A DNA stretch of 64,000 bases, taken from contig NZ_BAGE01000046.1 of NCBI RefSeq assembly GCF_000308675.1, positions 248,001-312,000 of the forward strand. Direction: 5' to 3'. Source of the stretch: Nocardia paucivorans NBRC 100373. Its GTDB lineage: Bacteria; Actinomycetota; Actinomycetes; Mycobacteriales; Mycobacteriaceae. Made by a program: the position numbers and the translations under genes. Below the pieces are notes generated by a model. It was not told the DNA's origin. It worked only from the letters and a program-made list of their open reading frames with translations, and searched no databases. Shown in pieces: positions 16,846 through 25,041 of the stretch (within the stretch, counting starts at the first letter, position 1; every line of letters begins with the position of its first letter).

Positions 16846-17223
16846 CCGTTCGGCGTCGAGACCGAAGGCGATAACGCGTTCGGGGTGGATGCGGATCAGT
16901 TCTCCCTCGCTGTCGCCGATATAGGTCTCGACCCCGGTCAGGGCCTCGGCCCTGCCGCGAATCTCCAGGCAACGCACCCGCCAGGGCTGCACCGAGGCGA
17001 TATCGTCCACCACGAACGCCACTCGGTCGTTGTGGGCAAGATTGCGGAACTTACGGGATCGACCCATATTCCATCCGGCGATATCGATGGTGCCGAGTTC
17101 GGAGTTGTAGCGGAACCCGACCGGGTTGTTCTGCGGGCTGCCGTCCGGGCGCACGGTGGCGAGGCGGCCGAGCCGTTGGCCGGCGAGGTAGTCGATATGC
17201 TCCGGGGTGAGCGTTTCGTTCAT
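16828..17223 (-). CDS. PPOX-class F420-dependent oxidoreductase family protein
   Basis: This 131-residue split-barrel flavin/F420-binding protein shows the family pattern RLGRLATVRPDGSPQNNPVG, TIDIAGWNMGRSRKFRNL, RVAFVVDDI and a C-terminal barrel strand. Such proteins bind F420 or FMN and reduce diverse substrates. fbiC in this window shows that the strain makes F420. The ATG at 17223 starts 7 bases after a TAGCGT -10 element, suggesting a leaderless mRNA from a MerR-type promoter closely matching the one at 12.4 kb. The promoter overlaps the end of fadD36. Confidence 0.88.
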   Translation of the reverse strand: MNETLTPEHIDYLAGQRLGRLATVRPDGSPQNNPVGFRYNSELGTIDIAGWNMGRSRKFRNLAHNDRVAFVVDDIASVQPWRVRCLEIRGRAEALTGVETYIGDSEGELIRIHPERVIAFGLDAERVTATS

Positions 17224-17230
17224 GACGCCG

Positions 17231-17261
17231 ACGCTAAAACCTCGAGTCCACTTCAGGTCAA
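17231..17261 (-). promoter_or_regulatory. Second MerR-type promoter, matching that of the SDR gene
   Basis: On the minus strand TTGACC (17256-17261) and TAGCGT (17231-17236) are 19 bases apart, with an imperfect dyad ACCTGAAG-N4-CTCGAGGT inside. The hexamers and the 7-base distance from -10 to ATG are identical to those at 12394-12425. Confidence 0.6.
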
Positions 17262-18691
17262 GAGCGGGACGGTCCGAGCTGCTTCTTCTGCACCTTGCCC
17301 ATGGCGTTACGCGGCAACGAGTCCACGAAGCGAATCTCCCGGGGGCGTTTGTGCACCGACAGCCGCGTGGCGACATGGTCGATCAGTTCCTGTTCGGCGG
17401 GCGCGTCCGCGCGGGGCACGACGAATGCGACGATGCGCTGTCCGAGATCGTCGTCCGGCAGACCGACCACCGCCACCTCGGCCACCGCCGGATGGCCGAG
17501 CAGAGTGGTCTCCACCTCGCCTGCTCCGATGCGATAGCCACCGGATTTGATGAGATCGACGGATTCGCGACCCACGATGCGGTGGAAACCGTCGGGGTCG
17601 ATGGCGGCGACATCGCCGGTGCGGAACCAGCCGTCCTCGGTCCAGCAGTCCGCGGTGGCCTCCGGACGACCCAGATAGCCGTCGAACAGCATGGGACCGC
17701 GCACCTGTAGGCCGCCGATGCTTTCACCGTCGTGCGGGACCGGCGCCCCGGATTCGTCACGCAACCGGGTCTGCACCCCGCGGACCGGGGTCCCCACCCA
17801 GCCGGGGCGACGTTCCCCATCGGCGCGGGTGGACAGCGTGATCATGGTCTCGCTCATGCCGTAGCGCTCGATCGGCGCCTGTCCGGTGAGCTCGACCAGT
17901 CGTTCGAACACCGGCACCGGCAGGGGCGCGCTACCGGAGATCAGCAGGCGGGCGTCGCGCAGTCGTTTCGCCGACTCGGGGTCCTCGACGATTCGGGTCC
18001 ACACGGTCGGAACCCCGAAGTACATGGTGCCCCGGGCGGCGGCGTAGTTCTGCGGTGTCGGCCTGCCGGTGTGCACGAGCGGGCTGCCGATACGCAGCGG
18101 GCCCAGCAGGCCCAGGATCAGACCGTGCACGTGAAACAGGGGGAGTCCGTGGACCAGTACGTCGTCGGCGGTCCATGCCCAGGCCTCGGCGAGGGCGTCC
18201 AGTCCGGCGGCGATGGCGGCCCGGCTCAACACCACCCCTTTGGGTAGGCCGGTGGTGCCGGAGGTGTAGAGCACGAAGGCGGGGGTGGCGGGATCCGGTT
18301 CGGGGTAGGTGTGCCAGGAGCGGGCGTGTTTGCGTACCGGGATCACCGGCAGGTTGCTGTCCTCGGGCGCCGGACCCAACCAGGCCTGGGCACCGGAGTC
18401 GGCGAGGATGTGGTCGCGTTCGGCCGAACCGGCGTCCGGCGGTACCGGCACGACGGTGACACCCGCGATCAGACAACCGACCACGGCCAACACGGTCGAC
18501 ACGGTCGGTCGGGCCAGGACCGCGAGACGGTCGGCGCGCGCGATTCGCTCCGCTACCGAGGTGGCGGCGCCCAGCAGATCACCGCGGGACAGCGTCTCGC
18601 CGTCGATCGTCACGGCGTTGGGGATGTCCACGCCCGCGGCGACGGCGCGTGATTCCAGGGAACTGAGCAGCAGTGCGGAACCGGACGGCAT
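17258..18691 (-). CDS. fadD36: Acyl-CoA synthetase, FadD36-like
   Basis: This 477-residue adenylate-forming enzyme activates a carboxylic acid with ATP and CoA. The visible motifs are the P-loop YTSGTTGLPKGVV near residue 145, YGMSET near 280, DGWFRTGD near 355, the hinge VGRESVDLIKSGGYRIG near 375 and the catalytic lysine in MGKVQKKQ at the end. The shortish length and DLIKSGGYRIGAGEVE match mycobacterial FadD36 (Rv1193), which fits the synteny. The acyl substrate is not certain. The start at 18691 is the natural ATG. Upstream lies the TetR gene in the same direction. Confidence 0.88.
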   Translation of the reverse strand: MPSGSALLLSSLESRAVAAGVDIPNAVTIDGETLSRGDLLGAATSVAERIARADRLAVLARPTVSTVLAVVGCLIAGVTVVPVPPDAGSAERDHILADSGAQAWLGPAPEDSNLPVIPVRKHARSWHTYPEPDPATPAFVLYTSGTTGLPKGVVLSRAAIAAGLDALAEAWAWTADDVLVHGLPLFHVHGLILGLLGPLRIGSPLVHTGRPTPQNYAAARGTMYFGVPTVWTRIVEDPESAKRLRDARLLISGSAPLPVPVFERLVELTGQAPIERYGMSETMITLSTRADGERRPGWVGTPVRGVQTRLRDESGAPVPHDGESIGGLQVRGPMLFDGYLGRPEATADCWTEDGWFRTGDVAAIDPDGFHRIVGRESVDLIKSGGYRIGAGEVETTLLGHPAVAEVAVVGLPDDDLGQRIVAFVVPRADAPAEQELIDHVATRLSVHKRPREIRFVDSLPRNAMGKVQKKQLGPSRS

Positions 18692-18765
18692 TGGACGAGC
18701 TTATTTCTGTCGCCTTCTCGTTCCCGACCCAGGGTTGCCGCCATGTCCGAGTCCCATCGGGGCCC

Positions 18766-19419
18766 TCACTCCGGTGAATCGGAGTCCAGTGAACCGGGCA
18801 CCCGAAATGCCGTCACCACATGGTTGCGGGCGTATTCCCGAACCGCCGCGTCGTCGTCGAGCGGGATGACCGTCTGCGGGGTGAGCGCCATGGACAATGC
18901 GGTACGGGCGATCATTTCCGCCAGCGGCAGCGGATCGTAGGCGGGCAGTTTGCCCTCTTCTTGCAGCCGGGTGATGAATTCGGCCAGATAATCGCGGCCG
19001 AGTTCGATCACCGGCGCTCCGCGCGTGGTGAGATACGGCAGCACGATCTCCGGTTCGGTGGTCAGCAGCCGGTCCAGCAGTTTGTTACCGCGCAGACCTT
19101 CGAGGAAGGCCACGAACAATTCGACGATCTGGTCCGCCGCGCCGGCATCGCGATCGATCTGACGTTGTACGGCGGCGTCGACGCCATCGATGAATTCCCG
19201 CGTCTGTTGCAGCCCCACCGCCTGAATGAGTTCGGATTTGCCGGAGAATCGCCGATAGAGCGTCGCCAGCGACAGTCCACCGCGCCGCGCCACCTCGGCC
19301 ATACTCGTACGCTTGATACCGAAATCGAGAAATGCCAGCAATGCCGCCTGCAGCACTGTCTGGTCGTGTTCGCGGCGTCCTGTGCGCACTAGGGGTAGCA
19401 ATTTGGCCAGACCACCCAT
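18766..19419 (-). CDS. TetR-family transcriptional regulator
   Basis: This 217-residue protein has a TetR HTH at about residues 20-65 (ALLAFLDFGIKRTSMAEVAR, SLATLYRRFSGKSELIQAV) and a helical ligand domain. The ATG at 19419 has GGGAGG 7 bases upstream. It is divergent from the MpaB-family gene with a 153-base intergenic region containing a 19-bp dyad, so it probably represses that gene and itself. It is codirectional with fadD36 downstream, which it may also control. The ligand is unknown, and a lipid-type molecule is possible from the neighbours. Confidence 0.88.
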   Translation of the reverse strand: MGGLAKLLPLVRTGRREHDQTVLQAALLAFLDFGIKRTSMAEVARRGGLSLATLYRRFSGKSELIQAVGLQQTREFIDGVDAAVQRQIDRDAGAADQIVELFVAFLEGLRGNKLLDRLLTTEPEIVLPYLTTRGAPVIELGRDYLAEFITRLQEEGKLPAYDPLPLAEMIARTALSMALTPQTVIPLDDDAAVREYARNHVVTAFRVPGSLDSDSPE

Positions 19420-19457
19420 CTCGGTACCTCCCGATTCCCGCGAACCGACTCCACGAA

Positions 19458-19476
19458 ATGATGACAGAGTAATCAT
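19458..19476. promoter_or_regulatory. Likely TetR operator
   Basis: ATGATGACAGAGTAATCAT at 19458-19476 is a 19-bp inverted repeat in which 7 of 9 base pairs are symmetric. A wider pair, ATCTCAT near 19475 and ATGAGAT near 19516, is also present. The site is between the divergent TetR and MpaB-family genes in a locally AT-rich stretch. Confidence 0.5.
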
Positions 19477-19572
19477 CTCATAATTTCAGTATCGTTTGAC
19501 ATGACACCGAGGTAATGAGATTTTCATTGCACTACCTTCTCACCAGACATCTCACGTGAAGCGAGGTCACCG

Positions 19573-20466
19573 ATGACCGCTCCCCGGCCCGCACCCATGG
19601 GCGGCCCCCCACCGCGCCCGGAGCACGGAGGCCGACGTCCCGAGGTCGCCCCGAACCCCGACTTCAACGTGGAGGACTACATCGACGGCATCGCATCCTT
19701 CCTGGGGGGCAATGCGAACGTCATCATGCAGCTGGGCATGCCGCCGGTGGCCTACGGGGTGATGGAGAGCGAGGTCCGCAGCGGCAACATCATGGTGCGT
19801 CCGTTCAAGCGGCTGCGCACCACCTTGACCTACCTCGCGGTGGCCATGATGGGCACCGACGAAGAGCGCGCCGCCTACCGTCAGGCGGTCAACGGCTCCC
19901 ACCGGCACATCCGCACCAAACCCACCAGCCCGGTCAAGTACAACGCCTTCGACCCGAAGCTCCAACTGTGGGTGGCCGCCTGCCTGTATTGGGGCTTCGT
20001 CGACATGATCGAGAAGCTGCGTGGGCCGATGGACGAGGCCACCGCCGACGCGTTCTACGCGCACAGCATCCGATTGGGCACCACCCTGCAGGTGCGTCCG
20101 GAGATGTGGCCGCCCAACCGCGCCGCATTCCAGGAGTACTGGGATTACAACCTGGCCCGAACCACGATCAACGACGAGACCCGGGCCTACTTCAACCGGC
20201 TGGTCGACCTGACCATGCTGTCCTGGCCGCTGCGCTTCCTCTTCGCACGGTTCCACCGGTTCGTGGTAACCGGTGTGCTACCCCGGCATCTGCGCGATCA
20301 GATGCACATGGAATGGACCGAGAAGGACCAGCGGCGATTCGACCGGCTGATGCGAAGCATCGGCGCCGTGGTGCGGCGGCTCCCCAAACCGCTGCGCATG
20401 TTCCCGATGAACTACTACCTGTGGGATCTGCGCAAGCGGATGCGCAAGGGTAAACCGCTGGTCTGA
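19573..20466 (+). CDS. MpaB-family (DUF2236) oxygenase
   Basis: This 297-residue protein matches the oxygenase MpaB / latex-clearing-protein-like family. It has the haem-pocket-type segments MVRPFKRLRTTLTYLAVAMM, NGSHRHIR, DPKLQLWVAACLYWG and the C-terminal RLPKPLRMFPMNYYLWDLR. These proteins are thought to be haem-dependent oxygenases, and many are found near mycolate or lipid genes. The N-terminal 25 residues are Pro-rich and probably flexible. The start at 19573 follows GAGGTCACC. Its stop TGA directly abuts the opposing putA stop, forming TGATCA. Confidence 0.85.
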   Translation: MTAPRPAPMGGPPPRPEHGGRRPEVAPNPDFNVEDYIDGIASFLGGNANVIMQLGMPPVAYGVMESEVRSGNIMVRPFKRLRTTLTYLAVAMMGTDEERAAYRQAVNGSHRHIRTKPTSPVKYNAFDPKLQLWVAACLYWGFVDMIEKLRGPMDEATADAFYAHSIRLGTTLQVRPEMWPPNRAAFQEYWDYNLARTTINDETRAYFNRLVDLTMLSWPLRFLFARFHRFVVTGVLPRHLRDQMHMEWTEKDQRRFDRLMRSIGAVVRRLPKPLRMFPMNYYLWDLRKRMRKGKPLV

Positions 20467-21420
20467 TCAGCGTTTCCCGGCCAGAGAACGCAGGAAGAAG
20501 GCCAGGTTGGCCGGCCGTTCGGCCAACCTGCGCATGAGATAGCCGTACCACTGGTCGCCGTAGGGCACATACACCCGGACGAACTGCCCCGCGGCGACCA
20601 GTCGGCGCTGTTCGTCCGGGCGGATACCGTAGAGCATCTGATACTCCAGGTCACCCGGCCCGCGTCCGGTCTCGGCGGCCATACGGCCGGCCGCGGCGAT
20701 CATGATCGGATCGTGTGTGGCCACCAGCGGTTGCCCCGTCCCCCGCGCGAGGATCTCCAGGCAGCGCAGATAGGCGGAATCGACCTCGACCCGTCGTCGG
20801 TAGGCCACCGATGAGGGCTCCCGATAGGCCCCCTTGCACAGCCGTACCCGCGCACCCACCGCGGCCAATTCCCGACAGTCGTTCTCACTGCGCCGCAGAT
20901 ACGCCTGGACCACCGTGCCCAACCACGGAAAGTCCGGCCGCACCTGCCCCACCGCAGCCAGGGTCGCATCGGTGGTGGTGTGATCCTCGGCGTCCACGGT
21001 GACCCAGACGCCGGCCTGCGCCGCCTTGGTGCACAAGGTGTGCAGGTGCTCGGTGGCCAGGGCGGGACCGTCCCCCGGCAACGCCTGCCCCAGGGCCGAC
21101 AGTTTCACCGAGATCTCCAATGGAGCGGCGGCGTTCGAGACCGTCGAAACATCCAGTGCCGCCATATCGTTGAGCAGGGCCAGATACTCGGCCACCACAC
21201 GTTCCGCTCGCGCGCGATCGGTGGTGTACTCGCCGAGGAAATCGACACTCACCGCCCGCCCGTCGGCCAATAACCCCCGCACCACCTCGATCACCCCCGA
21301 CCGGCTCTCCCCCGCCACGAACCGGCGCACCATTCCCGCGGTCACCGGTGTCCCGGTGAGCATTCGCTTCACCCGCTCCGATCCGGCGGCAGCGAGAAGC
21401 ACAGGACGAAATGGGTTCAT
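20467..21420 (-). CDS. putA: Proline dehydrogenase (monofunctional)
   Basis: It oxidises proline to pyrroline-5-carboxylate using FAD. The 317-residue barrel protein shows EISVKLSALGQALPGD, WVTVDAEDHTTTDATL, VVQAYLRRSENDC, RLCKGAYREP and YEQ-like LEYQMLYGIRPDEQ, all typical of PRODH. The start at 21420 begins MNPFRPVLLAAAGSERVKR. It lies 55 bases behind rocA and is the second gene of the proline-catabolism operon, as in M. tuberculosis Rv1187-Rv1188. No DNA-binding or fused P5CDH domain is present. Confidence 0.94.
   Translation of the reverse strand: MNPFRPVLLAAAGSERVKRMLTGTPVTAGMVRRFVAGESRSGVIEVVRGLLADGRAVSVDFLGEYTTDRARAERVVAEYLALLNDMAALDVSTVSNAAAPLEISVKLSALGQALPGDGPALATEHLHTLCTKAAQAGVWVTVDAEDHTTTDATLAAVGQVRPDFPWLGTVVQAYLRRSENDCRELAAVGARVRLCKGAYREPSSVAYRRRVEVDSAYLRCLEILARGTGQPLVATHDPIMIAAAGRMAAETGRGPGDLEYQMLYGIRPDEQRRLVAAGQFVRVYVPYGDQWYGYLMRRLAERPANLAFFLRSLAGKR
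20503..20530 (+). terminator. Possible terminator of the MpaB-family transcript inside the putA 3' end
   Basis: CAGGTTGGCCG (20503-20513) and CGGCCAACCTG (20520-20530) form a perfect 11-bp stem with a 6-base loop, 37 bases past the MpaB stop. It is within the opposing putA coding sequence, which could explain why the two stops can touch. Confidence 0.5.
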
Positions 21421-21475
21421 GCCTGCTCCTCCGATCCGAAAGCAGACGCCCACCCGATTGCACCGATCATCGTCA

Positions 21476-23110
21476 TCACCGCCCCATATGCGGATATCGG
21501 TGATCCGTCGCCGGCAGGAACGTCTCCTTCACCGTTCGCGGCGCCACCCACCGCAGCAGGTTCAGCGGTGATCCGGCCTTGTCGTCCGTCCCGGATGCCC
21601 GTGCACCCCCGAACGGTTGTTGGCCGACCACCGCCCCCGTGGGTTTGTCGTTGATATAGAAATTCCCCGCGGCGTAGCGCAGCGCGTTCGAGGCCTGTTC
21701 GATCGCCTGCCGGTCCTGAGCGAACACGGCACCCGTCAGAGCATAGGGCGCCGCCGACTCCGCCTCCGCCAGGATCGCCGCGTAGGCGCCCGGCTGAGAG
21801 TCGTCGTAGAGATACACCGACAGGATCGGGCCGAAGTATTCGGTGGTGAACGATTCGTCACGTGGATCGTCGACGAGCAGGACCGTCGGGCGCACGAACC
21901 AGCCCTCATCGGCGTCGTAGCTGCCGCCCACCGGGATGGTCACCCCGGCCGCGCGGGCGCGTTCCACCGCGTGCACGCTCTTGTCGTAGGCGCGCCGGTC
22001 GATGAGCGCACCACCGAAATTCGTCAGCTCCGAAACGTCCCCGTACTCGAGACTCGCGACCAGTTCCAGGAAATCGTCGCCCATATCGCGCCAGATCGAC
22101 CGCGGGATATACGCCCGCGACGCCGCCGAACATTTCTGCCCCTGGTATTCGTACGCGCCCCGGACCAATGCCGTGCGCAATGCTGCCGGATCGGCGGAGG
22201 TGTGCGCGACGATGAAATCCTTACCACCGGTTTCGCCGACCAGACGCGGATACCCGTGGTATCCACCGATATTCGCCCCCACCTGCCGCCACAAATACTG
22301 GAAGGTCGTGGTGGAACCGGTGAAATGGATTCCCGCCAGACGCGGGTCGGCCAGCGCGACCTCCGACAACTCCCTACCGTCACCGGTGACCATATTGATC
22401 ACCCCGGGCGGCAGCCCGGCGGCTTCCAACAGGCGGATCGTGTAGTAGGCCGCCAAGGTCTGGGTGGGCGATGGCTTCCACACCACGGTATTGCCCATGA
22501 GTGCGGGAGCCGTGGGCAGATTGCCGGCGATGGCGGTGAAATTGAACGGGGTGATCGCATAGACGAACCCCTCCAACGGCCGATAGTCGAGCCGATTCCA
22601 CACACCGGGACTCGACTGCGGCTGCTGCTCCAGAATCCCACGAGCGAAAGCGACATTGAACCGCCAGAAATCGACCAACTCGCAGGGCGCATCGATCTCG
22701 GCCTGCGCCACCGATTTCGACTGGCCGAGCATGGTCGCCGCGGCCAAGGTTTCTCGCCACGGCCCGGCCAGCAACTCGGCGGCACGCAACAGCACGGCCG
22801 CTCGTTCATCGAATGGCAGGGCCCGCCAATCAGGGGCGGCGGCCACAGCGGCATCGATGGCGGCACTCGCCTCGGCATGGGTGGTGTTGGTGTAGGTCCC
22901 GAGCACCTGCCGGTGCCGGTGCGGCGCGACGATATCGTGGCGCTCGCCCATTCCGGGCCGATGTTTACCCCCGATGACCAGCGGGATATCGACCTTGTTG
23001 GCGGAAATCTCGGCGAGCTTGCCGAGCAGCCGCTCCCGTTCGGGGCTGCCCGGCGCGTAGCTGTGCACCGGCTCGTTGCCGGGGGTGGGGACAACTGTGA
23101 CAGCGTCCAT
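21476..23110 (-). CDS. rocA: L-glutamate gamma-semialdehyde dehydrogenase
   Basis: It oxidises glutamate semialdehyde, the product of proline dehydrogenase, to glutamate with NAD+. The 544-residue aldehyde dehydrogenase shows NFTAIAGNLPTAPALMGN, the general-base region LVGETGGKDF, the catalytic Cys in YEYQGQKCSAASRAYI, and the C-terminal NDKPTGAVVGQQPFGGARAS. It is of the long P5CDH type (PruA/RocA). The ATG at 23110 begins MDAVTVVPTPGNEPV. Upstream sequence to dapC is only 78 bases, which must contain any promoter of its own. It is transcribed with putA. Confidence 0.95.
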   Translation of the reverse strand: MDAVTVVPTPGNEPVHSYAPGSPERERLLGKLAEISANKVDIPLVIGGKHRPGMGERHDIVAPHRHRQVLGTYTNTTHAEASAAIDAAVAAAPDWRALPFDERAAVLLRAAELLAGPWRETLAAATMLGQSKSVAQAEIDAPCELVDFWRFNVAFARGILEQQPQSSPGVWNRLDYRPLEGFVYAITPFNFTAIAGNLPTAPALMGNTVVWKPSPTQTLAAYYTIRLLEAAGLPPGVINMVTGDGRELSEVALADPRLAGIHFTGSTTTFQYLWRQVGANIGGYHGYPRLVGETGGKDFIVAHTSADPAALRTALVRGAYEYQGQKCSAASRAYIPRSIWRDMGDDFLELVASLEYGDVSELTNFGGALIDRRAYDKSVHAVERARAAGVTIPVGGSYDADEGWFVRPTVLLVDDPRDESFTTEYFGPILSVYLYDDSQPGAYAAILAEAESAAPYALTGAVFAQDRQAIEQASNALRYAAGNFYINDKPTGAVVGQQPFGGARASGTDDKAGSPLNLLRWVAPRTVKETFLPATDHRYPHMGR

Positions 23111-23188
23111 ACCTCAGGCTAGCCCTGCCACCGGCCCTCGTGTGGGCGCACCACACCCCTATCGACGGGTCGTTACCCGCCCGAAAAC

Positions 23189-24310
23189 TCAGCTTGCCCG
23201 CAACCGCTCGGCAGCCGCGGCCACCCGCTCATCGGTAGCCGTGAGCGCAATACGAACGTGTTCGGCGCCGGTGGGACCGTAGAAATCGCCAGGTGCCGCG
23301 AGAATACCGCGGTCGGCCAGCCAATCCAGGGTATCCCGGCCGGGCTCGCCCCGGGTGGACCACAGATACAGGCCCGCCTCGGAGTGGTCGATCCGGAAGC
23401 CCGCGGCGATCAGCGCAGAGCGCAGAATTTCCCGACGGGCCCGGTAACGCTCCCGCTGGGCGGATTCGTGGGCATCGTCACCGAGCGCGGCGGTCATGGC
23501 CGCCTGAACCGGGAACGGCAGCATCATCCCGGAATGTTTGCGCACCTCGAGCAGCTCGGCGACCAACGCCGGATCACCGGTGACGAACCCGGCCCGATAA
23601 CCGGCCAAATTCGACGTCTTCGACAGCGAATGCACCACCAGCAAACCGGTGTGATCCCCCTCGCACACCCGTGGATCCAGCAGCGATACCGACTCTCCCT
23701 CCCAGACGAGCCCCAGATAGCACTCATCGGAGGCCACGATCGCGCCGCGTTCCCGAGCGAAGGCAACCACCTTGCGCAGATGCTCGACACCGAGCACCCG
23801 CCCGGTCGGATTCGACGGCGAGTTCACGAAGATGAGCGCCGGGGTGCGCGGCCCCAACCGAGTGAGGCCGTCGGCCCGGACCACCTCCGCTCCCGCCAAC
23901 AGCGCCCCCACCTCATAGGTCGGGTAGGCGACCTCCGGTATCACCACCAGATCGCCCGAACCGAGCCCGAGCAACCGCGGCAACCCCGCGATCAACTCCT
24001 TGGTGCCGATAACCGGCAATACCGCCGCCGGATCCACGCCGACGATCCCATACCGCCGGGCCAATGCGGCGACGGCCGCCGCCCGCAACTCGGGAGTGCC
24101 GTGCGTGGTCGGATAGCCCGGCACCTCCGCCACCGAGGCCAACGCCGCGCGGATCAATGGATCCACCGGATCGACGGGAGTACCGACCGACAGATCGACG
24201 ATACCGCCGGGATGCGCGGCCGCCTTGGCCTTCACCTCGGCGATGGTGTCCCACGGAAAATCGGGCAGCAGCGCACTGACCCGTCGACGCGGCGAAACCT
24301 CGGTATTCAT
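23189..24310 (-). CDS. dapC: Succinyldiaminopimelate transaminase
   Basis: This is a class-I PLP aminotransferase of 373 residues that makes N-succinyl-LL-diaminopimelate in DAP synthesis. It contains PGYPTTHGTPELRAA near residue 65, FVNSPSNPTGRVLG near 160, the Schiff-base lysine in SLSKTSNLAGYRAGF near 230, and the C-terminal VRIALTATDERV. The ATG at 24310 is 12 bases behind the ferredoxin stop, matching the mycobacterial fdxC-dapC pair (Rv1177-Rv1178). With dapD and dapE it gives three enzymes of the succinylase branch in this window. Confidence 0.93.
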   Translation of the reverse strand: MNTEVSPRRRVSALLPDFPWDTIAEVKAKAAAHPGGIVDLSVGTPVDPVDPLIRAALASVAEVPGYPTTHGTPELRAAAVAALARRYGIVGVDPAAVLPVIGTKELIAGLPRLLGLGSGDLVVIPEVAYPTYEVGALLAGAEVVRADGLTRLGPRTPALIFVNSPSNPTGRVLGVEHLRKVVAFARERGAIVASDECYLGLVWEGESVSLLDPRVCEGDHTGLLVVHSLSKTSNLAGYRAGFVTGDPALVAELLEVRKHSGMMLPFPVQAAMTAALGDDAHESAQRERYRARREILRSALIAAGFRIDHSEAGLYLWSTRGEPGRDTLDWLADRGILAAPGDFYGPTGAEHVRIALTATDERVAAAAERLRAS

Positions 24311-24322
24311 ACGATGTCGCGC

Positions 24323-24646
24323 TCAGTCCTCCGCCATGGGCGGCAGTTCCTTGATGAACGGCGGGTCGTAATCGACCTTGCCGACCTTGGTGGCACCACC
24401 CGGCGAACCCAACTCGTCGAAGAAATCGACGTTGGCGTTCACATAACCGCTCCACTGATCGGGGGTGTCGTCTTCGTAGAAGATCGCCTCCACCGGGCAG
24501 ACCGGCTCACACGCACCACAGTCGACGCATTCATCTGGATGGATGTAAAGCATGCGGCCGCCCTCGTAGATGCAGTCCACGGGGCATTCCTCGATGCACG
24601 CCTTGTCCTTCACGTCAACGCACGGTTCAGCGATGATGTACGGCAC
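24323..24646 (-). CDS. fdxC: Seven-iron (3Fe-4S/4Fe-4S) ferredoxin
   Basis: This 107-residue bacterial ferredoxin carries the first cluster motif CVDVKDKACIEECPVDC, where the spacing fits a 3Fe-4S-type site, and the second CVDCGACEPVCP for 4Fe-4S. The acidic C-terminal extension is typical of actinobacterial FdxA/FdxC. It carries electrons to redox enzymes such as P450s or reductases. GTG at 24646 is chosen because AGGAGA lies 8 bases upstream and homologues begin (M/V)PYIIAEPC. The 395-base upstream gap contains a weak iron-box candidate and an unusual run of hairpins. Confidence 0.94.
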   Translation of the reverse strand: MPYIIAEPCVDVKDKACIEECPVDCIYEGGRMLYIHPDECVDCGACEPVCPVEAIFYEDDTPDQWSGYVNANVDFFDELGSPGGATKVGKVDYDPPFIKELPPMAED

Positions 24647-24722
24647 TGCCGCTCTCCTAGTCTTCCTTCTCCTGGGGGTCACTACGCCCGTGCACAAGTA
24701 TCCCGGCGTCCCACACGTTACC

Positions 24723-24741
24723 CTCGGTCAGCCTGGCCTAA
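24723..24741 (-). promoter_or_regulatory. Weak IdeR/DtxR-like iron box upstream of the ferredoxin gene
   Basis: Read on the minus strand the 19 bases start TTAGG and agree with the IdeR consensus at 14 of 19 positions by my hand comparison. The core has the symmetry GG-x-CAG-C-CTG-x-CC. It lies 77-95 bases before the ferredoxin start. It is suggestive only. Confidence 0.3.
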
Positions 24742-24781
24742 CTATCCGGCTGTGTTGTTCTACGCCGACTCCCCCGAGGCG

Positions 24782-24925
24782 GGGTTGCGGCCCTGGAGGT
24801 CTCGCGTTCACGCGCTCGAGACTCGTGCCTTCGGTGCATGCTCTTCGGGCGTGCAAACCCGGGACGGGCCGCAACCCTTCATAAGCCTCGTAAGGCCCGG
24901 CGCACCAAGTGTGTTACGTGGTGCG
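24782..24925. other. Cluster of nested hairpins, candidate structured RNA
   Basis: A perfect 12-bp closing stem (GGGTTGCGGCCC at 24782-24793 with GGGCCGCAACCC at 24866-24877) encloses two smaller hairpins. These are GTCT/CGCG with CGCG/AGAC (24799-24822) and a 6-bp stem starting GCATGC near 24836. It is followed by GCCT-CGTA-AGGC (24885-24896) and CGCACCA-N11-TGGTGCG (24901-24925). The block fills most of the fbiC-ferredoxin gap. It may be a small RNA, a leader element of the ferredoxin mRNA or a complex terminator. Strand is not determined. Confidence 0.45.
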
Positions 24926-25041
24926 AGCCGGTTCCGTCCGGGGTGTCGGCCCGACGGGCTCAGGGGTGGTGTTGGGCCCGGGTCTGGTTCGGACCGTTTT
25001 CGGGGTGTGGGCCGGGAACTGTCCGCGGATGGGTTGGGCAC

